Shown here one piece after another: positions 27,001-35,996 of a DNA stretch of 64,000 nucleotides. The notes beneath the pieces were generated by a model. The model was not told the origin of the DNA, searched no databases, and was given only the letters and a program-made list of their open reading frames with translations. How positions within the stretch are numbered: position 1 is the first letter of the stretch; each line of letters starts with the position of its first letter. The DNA is from Cyclobacteriaceae bacterium. Lineage in GTDB: Bacteria; Bacteroidota; Bacteroidia; Cytophagales; Cyclobacteriaceae. The DNA lies in assembly GCA_958296015.1 (NCBI GenBank), contig CATQIH010000007.1, forward strand, positions 124,001 through 188,000, given 5' to 3'. A program made the position numbers and the translations under genes.

Positions 27001-28593
27001 CTGCGCAAACAGTTGCTTGAAATAATTGGCCAGGTGCTGGCTTTGGTCTGAAAGCACAGCCAGGGGAATATCCACTCCCATAGATCCCAGCGGTTCTTTG
27101 GCCGAGTCTACCATAGGTCCGAGGATCACCTTCAGGTCTTCTGTGGTATATCCCAGGCTAATTTGTTTGGTCAGCAGCGGAAGCGTATCCGAAGCCTTAG
27201 CGTCCTGGCCGTTCAGGTTTTGCGGCAGCGGCATATCTTCCAGGTGAAACTTATGCTGGTTGAGCCACTCGCGGTAAGGCTGTTGCGAAGCAATTGTCTG
27301 CTTTAACTCTTCATCGCTCACAATTCTGCCTTCTTCCAGGTTGGCGACAAACATTCTTCCGGGTTGCAGGCGGCCTTTCAGGACTACTTTTGACTCGTCC
27401 ACCGGCAGTGCACCTGCCTCCGACGACATCACCAGCTTATCGTCTTCGGTGAGCAGGTAACGGGAAGGGCGCAGGCCATTTCTATCAAGCGTAGCACCTA
27501 CGAGTTTGCCATCGGTGAAGCAGATAGAAGCCGGGCCATCCCAGGGTTCCATCATGGCGGCATGGTATTCGTAGAAAGCCTTTTTCGGGTCATTCATCAG
27601 ATCGTTGTCCTGCCATGCTTCCGGCACCAGCATCATCATCACGTGTGGCAGCGAGCGGCCACTCAGGTGCAGCAGTTCGGTGATGTTATCCAGGTTGGCA
27701 GAGTCAGACTGGGCAGCATCGCACACCGGTGCAAGCATCTCCAGCTCTTCTTTTGTAAAAGCACCCGATTCCAGCACTACCTCTTTGCAGCGCATCCAGT
27801 TGACGTTGCCCCGGATGGTGTTGATCTCACCATTGTGGGCGATAAAACGAAAAGGCTGGGCTAGTTTCCACTTCGGAAAAGTGTTGGTAGAAAAGCGTGA
27901 ATGCACCAGGGCAATGCCCGTTTCAAAGTTAGGCTTTTGCAGATCGGTATAATATGGTCTTAACTGAAAGGTAGTCAGCTGGCCTTTATATATAAGCGTT
28001 TTGTAAGAGCAGGAGGCTATATAAAAACGGTCGGTGGTATCTTTTACCTGCTCATGGATCAGGTGCGTGACATGGTTTCTGAAGACGAACAGTTTTCTTT
28101 CCAGCACCATAGGGTCAGCTTCCTGCTGATCTTTGAATGCCAGAAATGCCTGCACCACATAGTGTTCTACCAGCCTGGAAGAGCGGCCCAGGCTTTGGTT
28201 GTTGGTGGGCACCTTGCGGTAAGTTAGTATCTGAAGCCCCAGTTGGTTGGCAGTTTCTTCAAAAATAGCCACACACGCATTTCTCTTATCTTCATGGAGG
28301 GGAAGAAAAATCATGGCTATGCCGTACTTTTCGGATGCAGGTAGTTCTATGTTTTCCCGGGCAAGCTCCTTCACAAAGAATTCATGAGGCTTCTGCACAA
28401 GAATGCCCGCGCCGTCTCCCGTATCAGGCTCACATCCGCAGCCACCTCTATGCTCCATATTTTGAAGCATAATGATAGCATCCTCCACAATGCTATGCGA
28501 TTTCTTACCCTTCAAATGAGCGACAAAACCAATGCCACAGGCGTCGTGTTCTAGTTCAGGGGTGTAAAGCGATTGTTGGTCCAGATTCTTCAT
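24031..28593 (-). CDS. gltB: glutamate synthase (NADPH) large subunit
   Basis: This 1520-residue enzyme makes glutamate from glutamine and 2-oxoglutarate. The glutaminase (class II amidotransferase) domain begins at Cys19 in EHDACGIGFVAHLKG after an 18-residue propeptide. A central linking domain follows, then the FMN-binding synthase domain with GEGGEDEIRF, KPGEGGQLPG and HDGGTGASP. The 3Fe-4S cysteines are in CIMMRKCHLNTCPVG. A C-terminal beta-helix (GDHGCEYMTGGTVVVLG) completes the protein. The long frame is uninterrupted, which matters when judging the broken genes at 2-10 kb. A 560-bp AT-rich region lies upstream. Confidence 0.97.
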   Translation of the reverse strand: MKNLDQQSLYTPELEHDACGIGFVAHLKGKKSHSIVEDAIIMLQNMEHRGGCGCEPDTGDGAGILVQKPHEFFVKELARENIELPASEKYGIAMIFLPLHEDKRNACVAIFEETANQLGLQILTYRKVPTNNQSLGRSSRLVEHYVVQAFLAFKDQQEADPMVLERKLFVFRNHVTHLIHEQVKDTTDRFYIASCSYKTLIYKGQLTTFQLRPYYTDLQKPNFETGIALVHSRFSTNTFPKWKLAQPFRFIAHNGEINTIRGNVNWMRCKEVVLESGAFTKEELEMLAPVCDAAQSDSANLDNITELLHLSGRSLPHVMMMLVPEAWQDNDLMNDPKKAFYEYHAAMMEPWDGPASICFTDGKLVGATLDRNGLRPSRYLLTEDDKLVMSSEAGALPVDESKVVLKGRLQPGRMFVANLEEGRIVSDEELKQTIASQQPYREWLNQHKFHLEDMPLPQNLNGQDAKASDTLPLLTKQISLGYTTEDLKVILGPMVDSAKEPLGSMGVDIPLAVLSDQSQHLANYFKQLFAQVSNPPIDPIREALVMSLFTSVGGMRNVLTETPEHCRQINMVSPVLTNDQLKKLKYLNLSGFKTQVIDAVFEASEEKGALESAIDRISAEAEAAVKDGVNILIISDRAFNSKNAPIPSLLATGAVHHHLIRTGLRSLTGLVVEAGDVRETHHFATLIGYGAHAINPYLAFASLDDLKNRKLIHAEYSQEDLYKRYSKAIKGGLLKIFSKMGISTLQSYHGAQIFEALGVSRQVVNKCFAGTITRIEGVDFDDIATETLIRHKLAFSGKPAKSQRLEVGGVYQWKRRGEYHMYNPETIHLLQQSTRRNDYSLYKKYANIVNDRTEKACTLRGLLDFKKREAIPLAEVEPVEHILKRFATGAMSFGSISFEAHTTLAIAMNRIGGKSNSGEGGEDEIRFERKPNGDWENSAIKQVASGRFGVTSHYLSNAKELQIKMAQGAKPGEGGQLPGHKVDDWIGRVRHATPGVGLISPPPHHDIYSIEDLAQLIYDLKNANREARINVKLVASAGVGTIAAGVAKAHADVVMISGHDGGTGASPISSVRHAGLPWELGLAETHQTLIKNNLRSRITVQTDGQIKTGRDIAIAILLGAEEFGVATAALITEGCIMMRKCHLNTCPVGVATQDPELRALFTGKPEYVVNLFYFLANDLRENMAALGFRTVNEMVGQAHVLKAKEGIEHWKLKKLDLSRLLHQEEAAEHVGIYKQQEQDHDIDEVLDWTLIEQAKPALERAEPVTGQFKLINTNRAIGTMLSNEISKQYGKPGLPDGTIHFKFKGSAGQSFAAFSANGCRFELEGEANDYFGKGLSGSQLSVYPHKESTYIPENNMIIGNVAFYGATSGEAYIRGMAGERFCVRNSGVQTVVEGIGDHGCEYMTGGTVVVLGKTGRNFAAGMSGGMAFIYDLDKTFALYCNKELVALEAPEAEDHDKLYQLITNHYEYTGSTVAKSILDDWEHSRHYFTKVMPIEYKAVLQKRKAEMQLSDNEPVKVSTN

Positions 28594-29156
28594 CAGCTAT
28601 CGATTGTTGAATAATATTGTCAATGGAAATGTCAGACTAAAGCTATTTTGCTAATTCTTATTAGTTAAGAATATTATTTTGCTACGAAACGATTAATCTT
28701 ACATCAATTCTAAAAATACCTTTGTATGTAAAACAAAATATTAAATTTGGTATTCGTAAAGACCTGCTTTTTACTTCAAAATAATATTCTGCGAAAAAGC
28801 AATATACTTATTTTATCTTAATTTTTAAATAGCGTATCAAAATCTTACATAGGAAGACGGCCTTACTAAAGAAGAACATGCAGGCTTTTTTTAAAGTTAT
28901 GTAACGAATGCAGATGATTTTTCAAAAAAGTATAAATCAAACTTTGATTTAGGTTTGACATTGATATTATGGCAATTTGAACTAATACAAAAAAACTTCA
29001 ACATTTATTAACACTACACGCCTTACTTTATGTAATTTACTAAAAACACGTGTTGCTGTTATAAACAAGCAAGCAAAACCAACATTTATTTCAAAAATAT
29101 ATAAATATAGACTTTGCGCGTAAATACTGCGCATACCCCGTTTTTTCGGTTTATCT
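28594..29156. promoter_or_regulatory. 563-bp AT-rich region upstream of gltB with an operator-like palindrome
   Basis: No coding sequence is seen. TAAATCAAA (28933-28941) and TTTGATTTA (28943-28951) form a perfect 9-bp inverted repeat with a 1-nt centre, about 340 nt upstream of gltB. The segment is strongly AT-rich, with many T-runs. It should hold the gltBD promoter and possible nitrogen-responsive control sites, but none is assigned with certainty. Confidence 0.35.
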
Positions 29157-31250
29157 TCAGCTAATTTTGCTCCAGTTGACAGTCTCTTTTTTCAAACTAT
29201 TGATTTGTTGCAGAATAGGACGATGCTGCTCCAGCGTCAGTTGCGGGTCTGCCTCCAGAATCTCCGATGCTGCGTTTCTGGCTTCCTGTAATATTTTCCC
29301 GTCTTTGCTCAGGTCTGCTACCAGCAAATCCATGACACCACTTTGCTGGGTGCCTTCAATGTCGCCCGGGCCGCGCAGCTTCAGGTCTGTTTCGGCGATC
29401 TCAAACCCGTCGGTGGTCCGCACCATCGTTTGCAAACGCAGCTTACTATCTCTGCTGATCTTGTACTCCGTCAGCAAAATACAGTACGACTGGTCGGCAC
29501 CCCTGCCTACCCGTCCCCGCAACTGGTGAAGCTGTGCCAGGCCAAACCTGTCGGCATTCTCAATGATCATCACACTGGCATTGGGCACGTTGACCCCTAC
29601 TTCTATCACTGTGGTGGCAATCATAATCTTGGTTTCCCCTTTCACAAATCGTTGCATCTCAAAGTCTTTGTCTGCCGGGCGCTGCCGCCCATGCACTACG
29701 CTGACAGGCACATCGGGAAATGCCCGGCTGATGGCTTCATAACCATCCTGCAAATGCTTCAGATCCAGTTTTTCCGACTCTTCTATCAATGGGTAGACAA
29801 TATATACCTGCCTGCCCCCATTCACCTGCTCTCTGATAAAGCCAAACACCCGCAGCCGGTGCTTTTCAAAACGATGCACGGTCTTGATAGGCTTTCGTCC
29901 GGCCGGTAGTTCATCAATCACCGACACGTCCAGGTCGCCATACAAGGTCATGGCCAGTGTGCGCGGAATGGGCGTGGCTGTCATCACCAGTACATGCGGA
30001 TCAAACTGGTCGTTTTTGTTCCAGAGTTTAGCGCGTTGTGCTACACCAAACCGGTGCTGCTCATCTACGATAGACAATCCCAGGTTTTGAAACTGTACGT
30101 GTTCTTCCAGCAAGGCATGGGTGCCTACCAGGATGTGAAGCTCTCCGTTGAGCAGCATTTCATCAATTTCACTACGCTTCTTTTTGCGGGTGGAGCCGGT
30201 CAGCAGGGCAAGGTTGAGTCCTAATTGTTCGGCAAAATCTTTGAGGCCACGGTAGTGCTGTTCTGCCAGTATTTCTGTGGGTGCCATCATGCCTACCTGC
30301 GCACCGCTGCCGATGGCAATGAGCATACAGATAAAGGCAACAATAGTTTTGCCACTTCCTACATCTCCTTGCAGCAACCGGTTCATCTGCCTGCCTGAAC
30401 GCAGATCTTCAAATATCTCACGGATCACCCGTTTCTGGGCATTGGTAAGGTCAAAAGGAAGGTGCTTTTCATAAAACTGGTGTACATACCGGGTATCGCG
30501 CAGTACTTGTCCGGCCGATTTGCTTATTTTGGTGAGCTTCAGTTTCAGCAGCCGCAATTGGATGTAGAATAGTTCTTCAAATTTAAGTCTGAAACGAGCT
30601 GTTTCCAGTACATTGACATTTTCCGGAAAATGAATTGCCATCATGGCATCCCGTTTAGCCATCAGTTTATAGCGATCGATCAGGTCTTCCGGCAGGGTTT
30701 CAGTGATCTTAGGATAAGCCAGCGGCAGCAGTCGTTGCTGCATCCGAGCAATGGCCCGGCTGTCTATGCGGCTGCGCTTGAGCTTTTCGGTGGTATTGTA
30801 CACAGGCTGTAGTGGTTTGGCCTCGCTGTGCTGTGGCACAAACACTTCCATTTCCGGGTGCGCGATACTGTATTTTTGCCCAAATCGGTTGGGCTTGCCA
30901 AAAGCAATATAGTCTACGTTGGTTTTGAGCTTTTCCAGTATCCATTGGGCACCTTGAAACCACACCAGCTCAATTTCTCCGCTTTCATCCTGAAAAGTAG
31001 CCACCAGCCGTTTTTTATGACCTTCGCCGATCATTTCTGCCCGGGCAATCTTGCCGATCACCTGTATGTAGGGCATTTCCTCATAAACCTCTGCAATCCG
31101 GTGAAACTGAGAACGATCTTCATGTCGGAATGGATAATACTGGAGCAAATCGCCATAGGTAGCAATGCCTAGTTCAGCCTTCAGCGATTTTGCCGTTCTT
31201 TCTCCAACACCTTTCAGATAATCCACCTTTGTATCAAAAAAGCTACTCAT
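29157..31250 (-). CDS. recG: ATP-dependent DNA helicase RecG
   Basis: This 697-residue helicase regresses stalled replication forks and processes Holliday junctions. The N-terminal wedge/OB region (YIQVIGKIARAEMIG) is followed by an SF2 core: Walker A GDVGSGKT (295-302), MMAPTEILAEQH, motif II DEQH in SIVDEQHRFGV, TATPIPRTLAMT (motif III) and QLRGRVGRGADQSYCILL (motif VI). The C-terminal FEIAETDLKLRGPGDIEGTQQSG is typical. It begins 5 nt after the gldD stop, so gldD-recG is one transcript. Confidence 0.96.
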   Translation of the reverse strand: MSSFFDTKVDYLKGVGERTAKSLKAELGIATYGDLLQYYPFRHEDRSQFHRIAEVYEEMPYIQVIGKIARAEMIGEGHKKRLVATFQDESGEIELVWFQGAQWILEKLKTNVDYIAFGKPNRFGQKYSIAHPEMEVFVPQHSEAKPLQPVYNTTEKLKRSRIDSRAIARMQQRLLPLAYPKITETLPEDLIDRYKLMAKRDAMMAIHFPENVNVLETARFRLKFEELFYIQLRLLKLKLTKISKSAGQVLRDTRYVHQFYEKHLPFDLTNAQKRVIREIFEDLRSGRQMNRLLQGDVGSGKTIVAFICMLIAIGSGAQVGMMAPTEILAEQHYRGLKDFAEQLGLNLALLTGSTRKKKRSEIDEMLLNGELHILVGTHALLEEHVQFQNLGLSIVDEQHRFGVAQRAKLWNKNDQFDPHVLVMTATPIPRTLAMTLYGDLDVSVIDELPAGRKPIKTVHRFEKHRLRVFGFIREQVNGGRQVYIVYPLIEESEKLDLKHLQDGYEAISRAFPDVPVSVVHGRQRPADKDFEMQRFVKGETKIMIATTVIEVGVNVPNASVMIIENADRFGLAQLHQLRGRVGRGADQSYCILLTEYKISRDSKLRLQTMVRTTDGFEIAETDLKLRGPGDIEGTQQSGVMDLLVADLSKDGKILQEARNAASEILEADPQLTLEQHRPILQQINSLKKETVNWSKIS

Positions 31251-31255
31251 GATGC

Positions 31256-31852
31256 CTATTCTCCTGGTTTATTTTTCCATTCCAACGTATTCAGCATGTG
31301 GATCATGTCCATTTTGATGTATTCTATGATCGGAGCCAGCGAATCGTTCTTGGTGGCTGTACGGAAGTAGAGTGCTCCCCGAAGGAAGTGCTCCGTAGAA
31401 TCTGTGATGTAGAACTGAAACTGGCTTGGCACCTCGCCTCGCAGTTCTGCCACCAGTGCCTGCTTGCCGGATGGTGTGCGAAGAATAGTCTCGTTGATGG
31501 AAGAGGCTTTGATCTGGTGATTGGCCGTGAGCCGGTAGGCATCTTCCAGTAGTTCTTCCAGCCTTTGCTCATTGTGGTTGATGCTCTTATAAGTAAGCTG
31601 AATGTTGGCTACATACGCCGGATAATACACATTGAGCCAGTATCTTCCGCTGCGGACTGACGTGTCACGATAGATTTTTGCATACTTTGAATATTCAAAC
31701 TGGTAGGGAAACGTGTCTGGCAGACTAATAAACTCGTGCGGTGGCAGGTCGATGCGGTTATAACCTACCGGCTTGGGTACATAGTCGGAGGTGCAGGCAA
31801 ACAGCGTGATACAACTAAGTATGGTAAAGAGTAAAAGGTGTCGTCTGTTCAT
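31256..31852 (-). CDS. gldD: gliding-motility lipoprotein GldD
   Basis: This 198-residue lipoprotein (lipobox LFAC, Cys20) contains [15 protein letters not shown] just after the signal, a recognisable GldD start. GldD is needed for gliding motility and type IX secretion in Bacteroidota and sits in the cell envelope. The placement directly before recG is common in this phylum. The upstream 219 bp is shared with the divergent rfbB and contains overlapping small inverted repeats (TATTAC/GTAATA near 31935). Confidence 0.88.
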   Translation of the reverse strand: MNRRHLLLFTILSCITLFACTSDYVPKPVGYNRIDLPPHEFISLPDTFPYQFEYSKYAKIYRDTSVRSGRYWLNVYYPAYVANIQLTYKSINHNEQRLEELLEDAYRLTANHQIKASSINETILRTPSGKQALVAELRGEVPSQFQFYITDSTEHFLRGALYFRTATKNDSLAPIIEYIKMDMIHMLNTLEWKNKPGE

Positions 31853-32071
31853 ATGAGATAAAGAGGACTTGTGCCGGAAGCACCATTTTCTGTAAAATTA
31901 CTGAGTCTGCAAAAAAGCTGAAATTAAGGCACAATATTACATATCGTAATACGATCAGACACATAATACACGCTTTCATTTTAATTTTGGCTAATTTAAC
32001 ACATTGAAATGACAGTAAAGTTGTATGATTTTACTAAAATATTGGGTTAATTTGTAATAAAATATAATGCA

Positions 32072-33142
32072 ATGGAAGTAGCAAAGAAAATACTCATCAC
32101 AGGCGGTGCCGGATTCATTGGCTCTCATGTGGTACGTCTGTTTGTCAACAAGTATCCGCAGTACCAGATTTTCAACCTTGATAAGCTGACCTATGCTGGC
32201 AATCTGGAAAACCTGATGGATATTGAAGGGCAAAGCAACTATCATTTTATCCGGGCCGATATTGCCGATGAACAAGCCGTGAAGCAGGTTTTTGCCGAAG
32301 TTCAGCCCGATGCTGTCATCCATCTGGCAGCAGAATCGCATGTAGATCGTTCTATCAAAGACCCGACAGCTTTTATTTATACCAACATCATTGGCACGGT
32401 CAACCTGCTGAATGCTGCTAAAGACCTGTGGAAAGCAGAACACCGCCCAGATGATCTGGACAAGCACTTGTTCTACCATATTTCTACCGATGAGGTGTAT
32501 GGCTCACTGGACAATGGTGGTTTCTTTCTGGAAACGACGCCTTACGACCCACAATCGCCTTATTCAGCTTCCAAGGCCAGTTCTGATCATTTTGTACGGG
32601 CATGGCACAATACGTATAAACTGCCGGTGGTGATCAGCAACTGCTCCAACAACTACGGGCCTTATCAGTTTCCAGAGAAGCTGATTCCGCTGTGTATCCA
32701 CAACATCACACATGAGAAGCCGCTTCCTATCTATGGAAAAGGAGAAAACATACGCGACTGGCTGTATGTGGTAGACCATGCACGGGCCATTGATGTGATT
32801 TATCACCAGGGGAAAACAGGCGAGACGTATAACATCGGTGGGTTCAACGAATGGAAAAACATTGACATCGTGCGCCTGCTTTGCCAGATCATGGACAAAA
32901 AGCTCAATCGTGCAGCAGGTGAATCAGAAAAGCTGATCACGTTTGTAAAAGACCGTGCCGGCCACGACCTGCGCTATGCCATCGATGCCAACAAAGTGAT
33001 GCACGAACTTGGCTGGCAACCCTCGCTGCAATTTGAAGAAGGGCTGGAAAAAACCATAGACTGGTATCTGTCTAACGAAGTGTGGCTCAACAATGTGACG
33101 TCTGGCAACTATCAGAAATATTACGAGGAACAGTATGGGTGA
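32072..33142 (+). CDS. rfbB: dTDP-glucose 4,6-dehydratase
   Basis: This 356-residue extended SDR enzyme converts dTDP-glucose to dTDP-4-keto-6-deoxyglucose, the second step toward dTDP-L-rhamnose. The NAD-binding motif is GGAGFIGSH (11-19), AAESHVDRSI follows, and the active site lies in STDEVYGSL and YSASKASSDH (Tyr and Lys). NCSNNYGPYQFPEKLIP is diagnostic of RfbB. The other rhamnose genes are not adjacent. A TAATTTTG element at 31982-31989 could be a distant -7 site. Confidence 0.95.
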   Translation: MEVAKKILITGGAGFIGSHVVRLFVNKYPQYQIFNLDKLTYAGNLENLMDIEGQSNYHFIRADIADEQAVKQVFAEVQPDAVIHLAAESHVDRSIKDPTAFIYTNIIGTVNLLNAAKDLWKAEHRPDDLDKHLFYHISTDEVYGSLDNGGFFLETTPYDPQSPYSASKASSDHFVRAWHNTYKLPVVISNCSNNYGPYQFPEKLIPLCIHNITHEKPLPIYGKGENIRDWLYVVDHARAIDVIYHQGKTGETYNIGGFNEWKNIDIVRLLCQIMDKKLNRAAGESEKLITFVKDRAGHDLRYAIDANKVMHELGWQPSLQFEEGLEKTIDWYLSNEVWLNNVTSGNYQKYYEEQYG

Positions 33143-33310
33143 GGTAGATATTAGAGTTTAGAGATTGGAAGCAAAAAGTTAGCCGACGTGTAATGGAAGA
33201 CCATATATGATCCTATTCTACAGGGGTCATTCTGTGTCTTTTGTTTATTAGTCTAGGCATTTTTGTTGTTGTTTTTCGTATCTTTCAAGGAGTCACAAAA
33301 CGGATAAATT

Positions 33311-33883
33311 ATGTCAGTTGATACATTAGAAAAGTTATCGCCTTTCGAGTACCTGGAAACTGAACGAAAGAGTGATGTCAAACATGAATACATAGATGGA
33401 ACCCTTATACCTATGTCTGGAGCAAGTATATTTCACAACATTATTTGCAGCAATCTGCTCAGAATACTTGGTAACACTTTAGAAGACCAGAATTACATCA
33501 TTTGTGGCAGCGACCTTAAAGTGTTCTTGCCATTATTAAATCGTTATGTATATCCCGATACCGTTGTTATTCAGGGAACGCCTCATACTACTGATCAGCA
33601 TACCGATACTATTACCAATCCTTCTGTCATTATAGAAGTGCTTTCGGAAAGTACTGAAGGCTATGATAGGGGCGACAAATTTCAGGCGTATCGTTCTGTA
33701 GAAAGCCTACAAGAGTATGTATTAGTTTCGCAAGATAAGCCATTGATAGAAGTCTTTACCCGCCAGGAAGACGGCTGGTATTTGCATGATGCTAAAGGTT
33801 TGGATCAAATTATTCGCCTGCAAACCCTGTCTTACGATTTACCTTTGAAAGAAGTATACGCCAAAGTGAAGTTAGCGCAATAG
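33311..33883 (+). CDS. Uma2-family (DUF820) putative endonuclease
   Basis: This 190-residue protein of the Uma2/DUF820 family has a PD-(D/E)xK restriction-like fold. Visible elements are EYLETERKSDVKHEYIDGTL at the start (family N-terminus), a core with YPDTVVI (Asp), PSVIIEVLSEST (Glu) and the helix GDKFQAYRSVESLQEYVLV (Lys and invariant Tyr). The biological role of Uma2 proteins is not settled. It stands alone between rfbB and glyS. Confidence 0.88.
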   Translation: MSVDTLEKLSPFEYLETERKSDVKHEYIDGTLIPMSGASIFHNIICSNLLRILGNTLEDQNYIICGSDLKVFLPLLNRYVYPDTVVIQGTPHTTDQHTDTITNPSVIIEVLSESTEGYDRGDKFQAYRSVESLQEYVLVSQDKPLIEVFTRQEDGWYLHDAKGLDQIIRLQTLSYDLPLKEVYAKVKLAQ

Positions 33884-33916
33884 TAATAATCGGAAGTAAA
33901 TCCTGCTTCGTTTATG

Positions 33917-33948
33917 TTGTAAATGAAACAAAGGATGCTTTATCTTTG
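33917..33948 (+). promoter_or_regulatory. glyS promoter (Bacteroidota type)
   Basis: TATCTTTG at 33941-33948 fits the -7 consensus TAnnTTTG, and TTG at 33917-33919 fits the -33 element at a 21-nt spacing. The glyS ATG lies only 5 nt after the -7 box, so the transcript would be leaderless or nearly so. Confidence 0.6.
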
Positions 33949-33953
33949 CCGCT

Positions 33954-35474
33954 ATGGCAAAAGATAAGAACAAAAGCGCAACAACAGGCACCCACGAACC
34001 TGAAAACTCTCTTAAAACAATCATTGCCCATGCTAAAGAGTATGGCTTTGTGTACCCTTCCAGCGAAATCTACGATGGCCTACAGGCAGTCTATGATTAT
34101 GGCCCTTATGGCGTAGAACTCAAAAATAACCTCAAGCAACTTTGGTGGCAGTGCATGACCCGGCTCAACGATAACATCGTAGGCATTGATGCGGCCATCT
34201 TCATGCAGCCCCAAACCTGGAAAGCTTCCGGTCACATCGATAGCTTCAGCGATCCGATGATTGATAACAAAGATTCTAAGAAACGCTACCGCGCTGATAA
34301 CCTGATAGAAGATAAAGCCGCCCAGCTGGAAGAAGAGGGTGAGATCAAAACAGCGCACCTGCTACTCAAAAAGATGAACAGCCTGCTGGAAGCCGAAGAT
34401 TTGCAGGGCATCAAAGACCTGATCGTAGCCTATAATATTACTTGTCCGGTGTCTGGCACGGCTAACTGGACAGACGTGCGCCAGTTCAACCTGATGTTTT
34501 CTACGCAGGTAGGCTCGGTAGCCGAGGATACCACCAAGATTTATCTACGACCGGAAACAGCGCAGGGCATCTTCGTCAACTTCCTGAATGTGCAGAAAAC
34601 AGCCCGCCAGAAAGTGCCTTTTGGCATTGCACAGATCGGGAAAGCCTTTCGCAATGAGATCGTGGCAAGGCAGTTTATCTTCCGTATGCGGGAGTTTGAG
34701 CAGATGGAAATGCAGTTCTTTGTGCGTCCGGGCGAAGAACTTACCTGGTTTGATCATTGGAAAAGCGTCCGTATGCAATGGCACGAAGCACTGGGCATCG
34801 AAACAGAAAAGCTACGCATTCATGAGCACGAAAAGCTGGCACACTACGCCAATGCAGCGATTGACATCGAGTATCTTTTTCCTTTTGGCTTCAAAGAAGT
34901 AGAAGGTGTCCATTCTCGCACCGATTTTGACCTGAAAAGCCACCAGGAGCTTTCCGGAAAGAAAATGCAGTATTTTGATCCTGAAATCAACCAAAACTAT
35001 GTGCCGTACGTGGTAGAAACCTCTATTGGAGCAGATCGGCTGTTCTTGATGATTCTCTGCAATGCCTACACAGAAGATACCGGCGTAGATGCCAAAGGCA
35101 ATGAAAAAGTGCGTGTTTACCTGAAGCTCCACCCGGCACTGGCTCCGGTGAAAGCTGCGATCCTGCCGCTCATGAAAAAAGACGGACTGGCAGAAAAAGC
35201 CCATACCGTTTATGATACCCTCAAGTACGATCTTAATGTGGTGTATGACGATGGTGGAGCGATTGGCAAACGCTACACGCGGCAGGACCTGATCGGCACG
35301 CCTTTCTGTATTGCCGTCGATCACCAGACGCTGGAAGACGACACCGTAACGCTGCGCTACCGCGATACTACAGAGCAGGAGCGCATCAAGATCGCTGAAT
35401 TGTCAGCTCGCTTGACGAAGGAAACCGCCTTAAAGAACATTTTTAAGAAGTTGGATAGCTCTGCCAGACTGTGA
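33954..35474 (+). CDS. glyS: glycyl-tRNA synthetase (alpha2 type)
   Basis: This 506-residue class II synthetase charges tRNA-Gly. The N-terminus has the typical AKEYGFVYPSSEIYDGLQAVYDYGP; motif 2 is present as GKAFRNEIVARQFIFRMREFEQME; motif 3 and the anticodon-binding domain follow (VETSIGADRLF, then LAPVKAAILPL). The start directly follows a strong -7 element, implying a very short leader. A terminator-like hairpin overlaps its stop codon. The gene is intact. Confidence 0.96.
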   Translation: MAKDKNKSATTGTHEPENSLKTIIAHAKEYGFVYPSSEIYDGLQAVYDYGPYGVELKNNLKQLWWQCMTRLNDNIVGIDAAIFMQPQTWKASGHIDSFSDPMIDNKDSKKRYRADNLIEDKAAQLEEEGEIKTAHLLLKKMNSLLEAEDLQGIKDLIVAYNITCPVSGTANWTDVRQFNLMFSTQVGSVAEDTTKIYLRPETAQGIFVNFLNVQKTARQKVPFGIAQIGKAFRNEIVARQFIFRMREFEQMEMQFFVRPGEELTWFDHWKSVRMQWHEALGIETEKLRIHEHEKLAHYANAAIDIEYLFPFGFKEVEGVHSRTDFDLKSHQELSGKKMQYFDPEINQNYVPYVVETSIGADRLFLMILCNAYTEDTGVDAKGNEKVRVYLKLHPALAPVKAAILPLMKKDGLAEKAHTVYDTLKYDLNVVYDDGGAIGKRYTRQDLIGTPFCIAVDHQTLEDDTVTLRYRDTTEQERIKIAELSARLTKETALKNIFKKLDSSARL

Positions 35475-35485
35475 AGATCTGGCAG
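35461..35485 (+). terminator. hairpin overlapping the glyS stop codon
   Basis: CTGCCAGA (35461-35468) pairs with TCTGGCAG (35478-35485). The TGA stop codon (35472-35474) lies inside the 9-nt loop. A short T-run follows (GGTTTG), so termination strength is uncertain. Confidence 0.55.
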
Positions 35486-35514
35486 GGTTTGTACGATCAG
35501 CGTAGAAAACTGCT

Positions 35515-35892
35515 CTATTTCAGCATAAAATTTACAATCGCTAAAACAGATGCTATAATAGCCAGAAACTGAATCAGGCCGACAATGTATATTTGCTTAG
35601 ACACATTGTTGATGCGGTCTATTAACTCTATCTTATCTTTTTGCATGAGACCTATCAGCTCTGCTTTGTCTTTTTGCATGAGACCTATCAGCTCTGCTTT
35701 GTCTTCCCGCATAGATCGGATGATGTCAGCTTTATCGCTTTGCGTAACGAGCGTATCCATCTTTTGCTCAAACTCATTTCTTTTACGATCGTCAATGCCA
35801 TTCAATACCTCTGTGATGAATTCTGCATCTTCTTTGGAAAAGTTATACTTTGCAAATACTTCTGATACCTTTGTCTTTAGTGCCGGTTCCAT
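35515..35892 (-). CDS. small coiled-coil protein with a C-terminal membrane anchor
   Basis: This 125-residue protein has a helical N-terminus, then a charged coiled coil with an 11-residue repeat (KDKAELIGLMQ twice, followed by KDKIELIDRIN), and a single C-terminal membrane helix (IYIVGLIQFLAIIASVLAIVNFML). The layout resembles DUF1640/CCDC90-type proteins, but the match is only architectural. The repeat is encoded by two identical 33-bp units, pointing to recent duplication. Function unknown. Confidence 0.65.
   Translation of the reverse strand: MEPALKTKVSEVFAKYNFSKEDAEFITEVLNGIDDRKRNEFEQKMDTLVTQSDKADIIRSMREDKAELIGLMQKDKAELIGLMQKDKIELIDRINNVSKQIYIVGLIQFLAIIASVLAIVNFMLK
35637..35702. repeat. 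perfect 33-bp tandem duplication
   Basis: Two identical 33-nt units (35637-35669 and 35670-35702) encode an 11-residue coiled-coil repeat in the small membrane-anchored protein. Eleven residues equal three helical turns (a hendecad), so adding a unit lengthens the coil without breaking it. Confidence 0.85.
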
Positions 35893-35996
35893 ACTATTAT
35901 AAACGTTTATAAAGCTTAGTAGTTTGCCCTCATTTTTTTCTGTCTAAAACTTTAAGTTAAAGCTTTACAGCTAGAAATCCTAAAATTATGAACTCA

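Noticed and set aside
22534-28593. Long plus-strand frames opposite gltB and gltD
   Set aside because: They mirror strongly conserved coding sequence on the minus strand and have no motif of their own.
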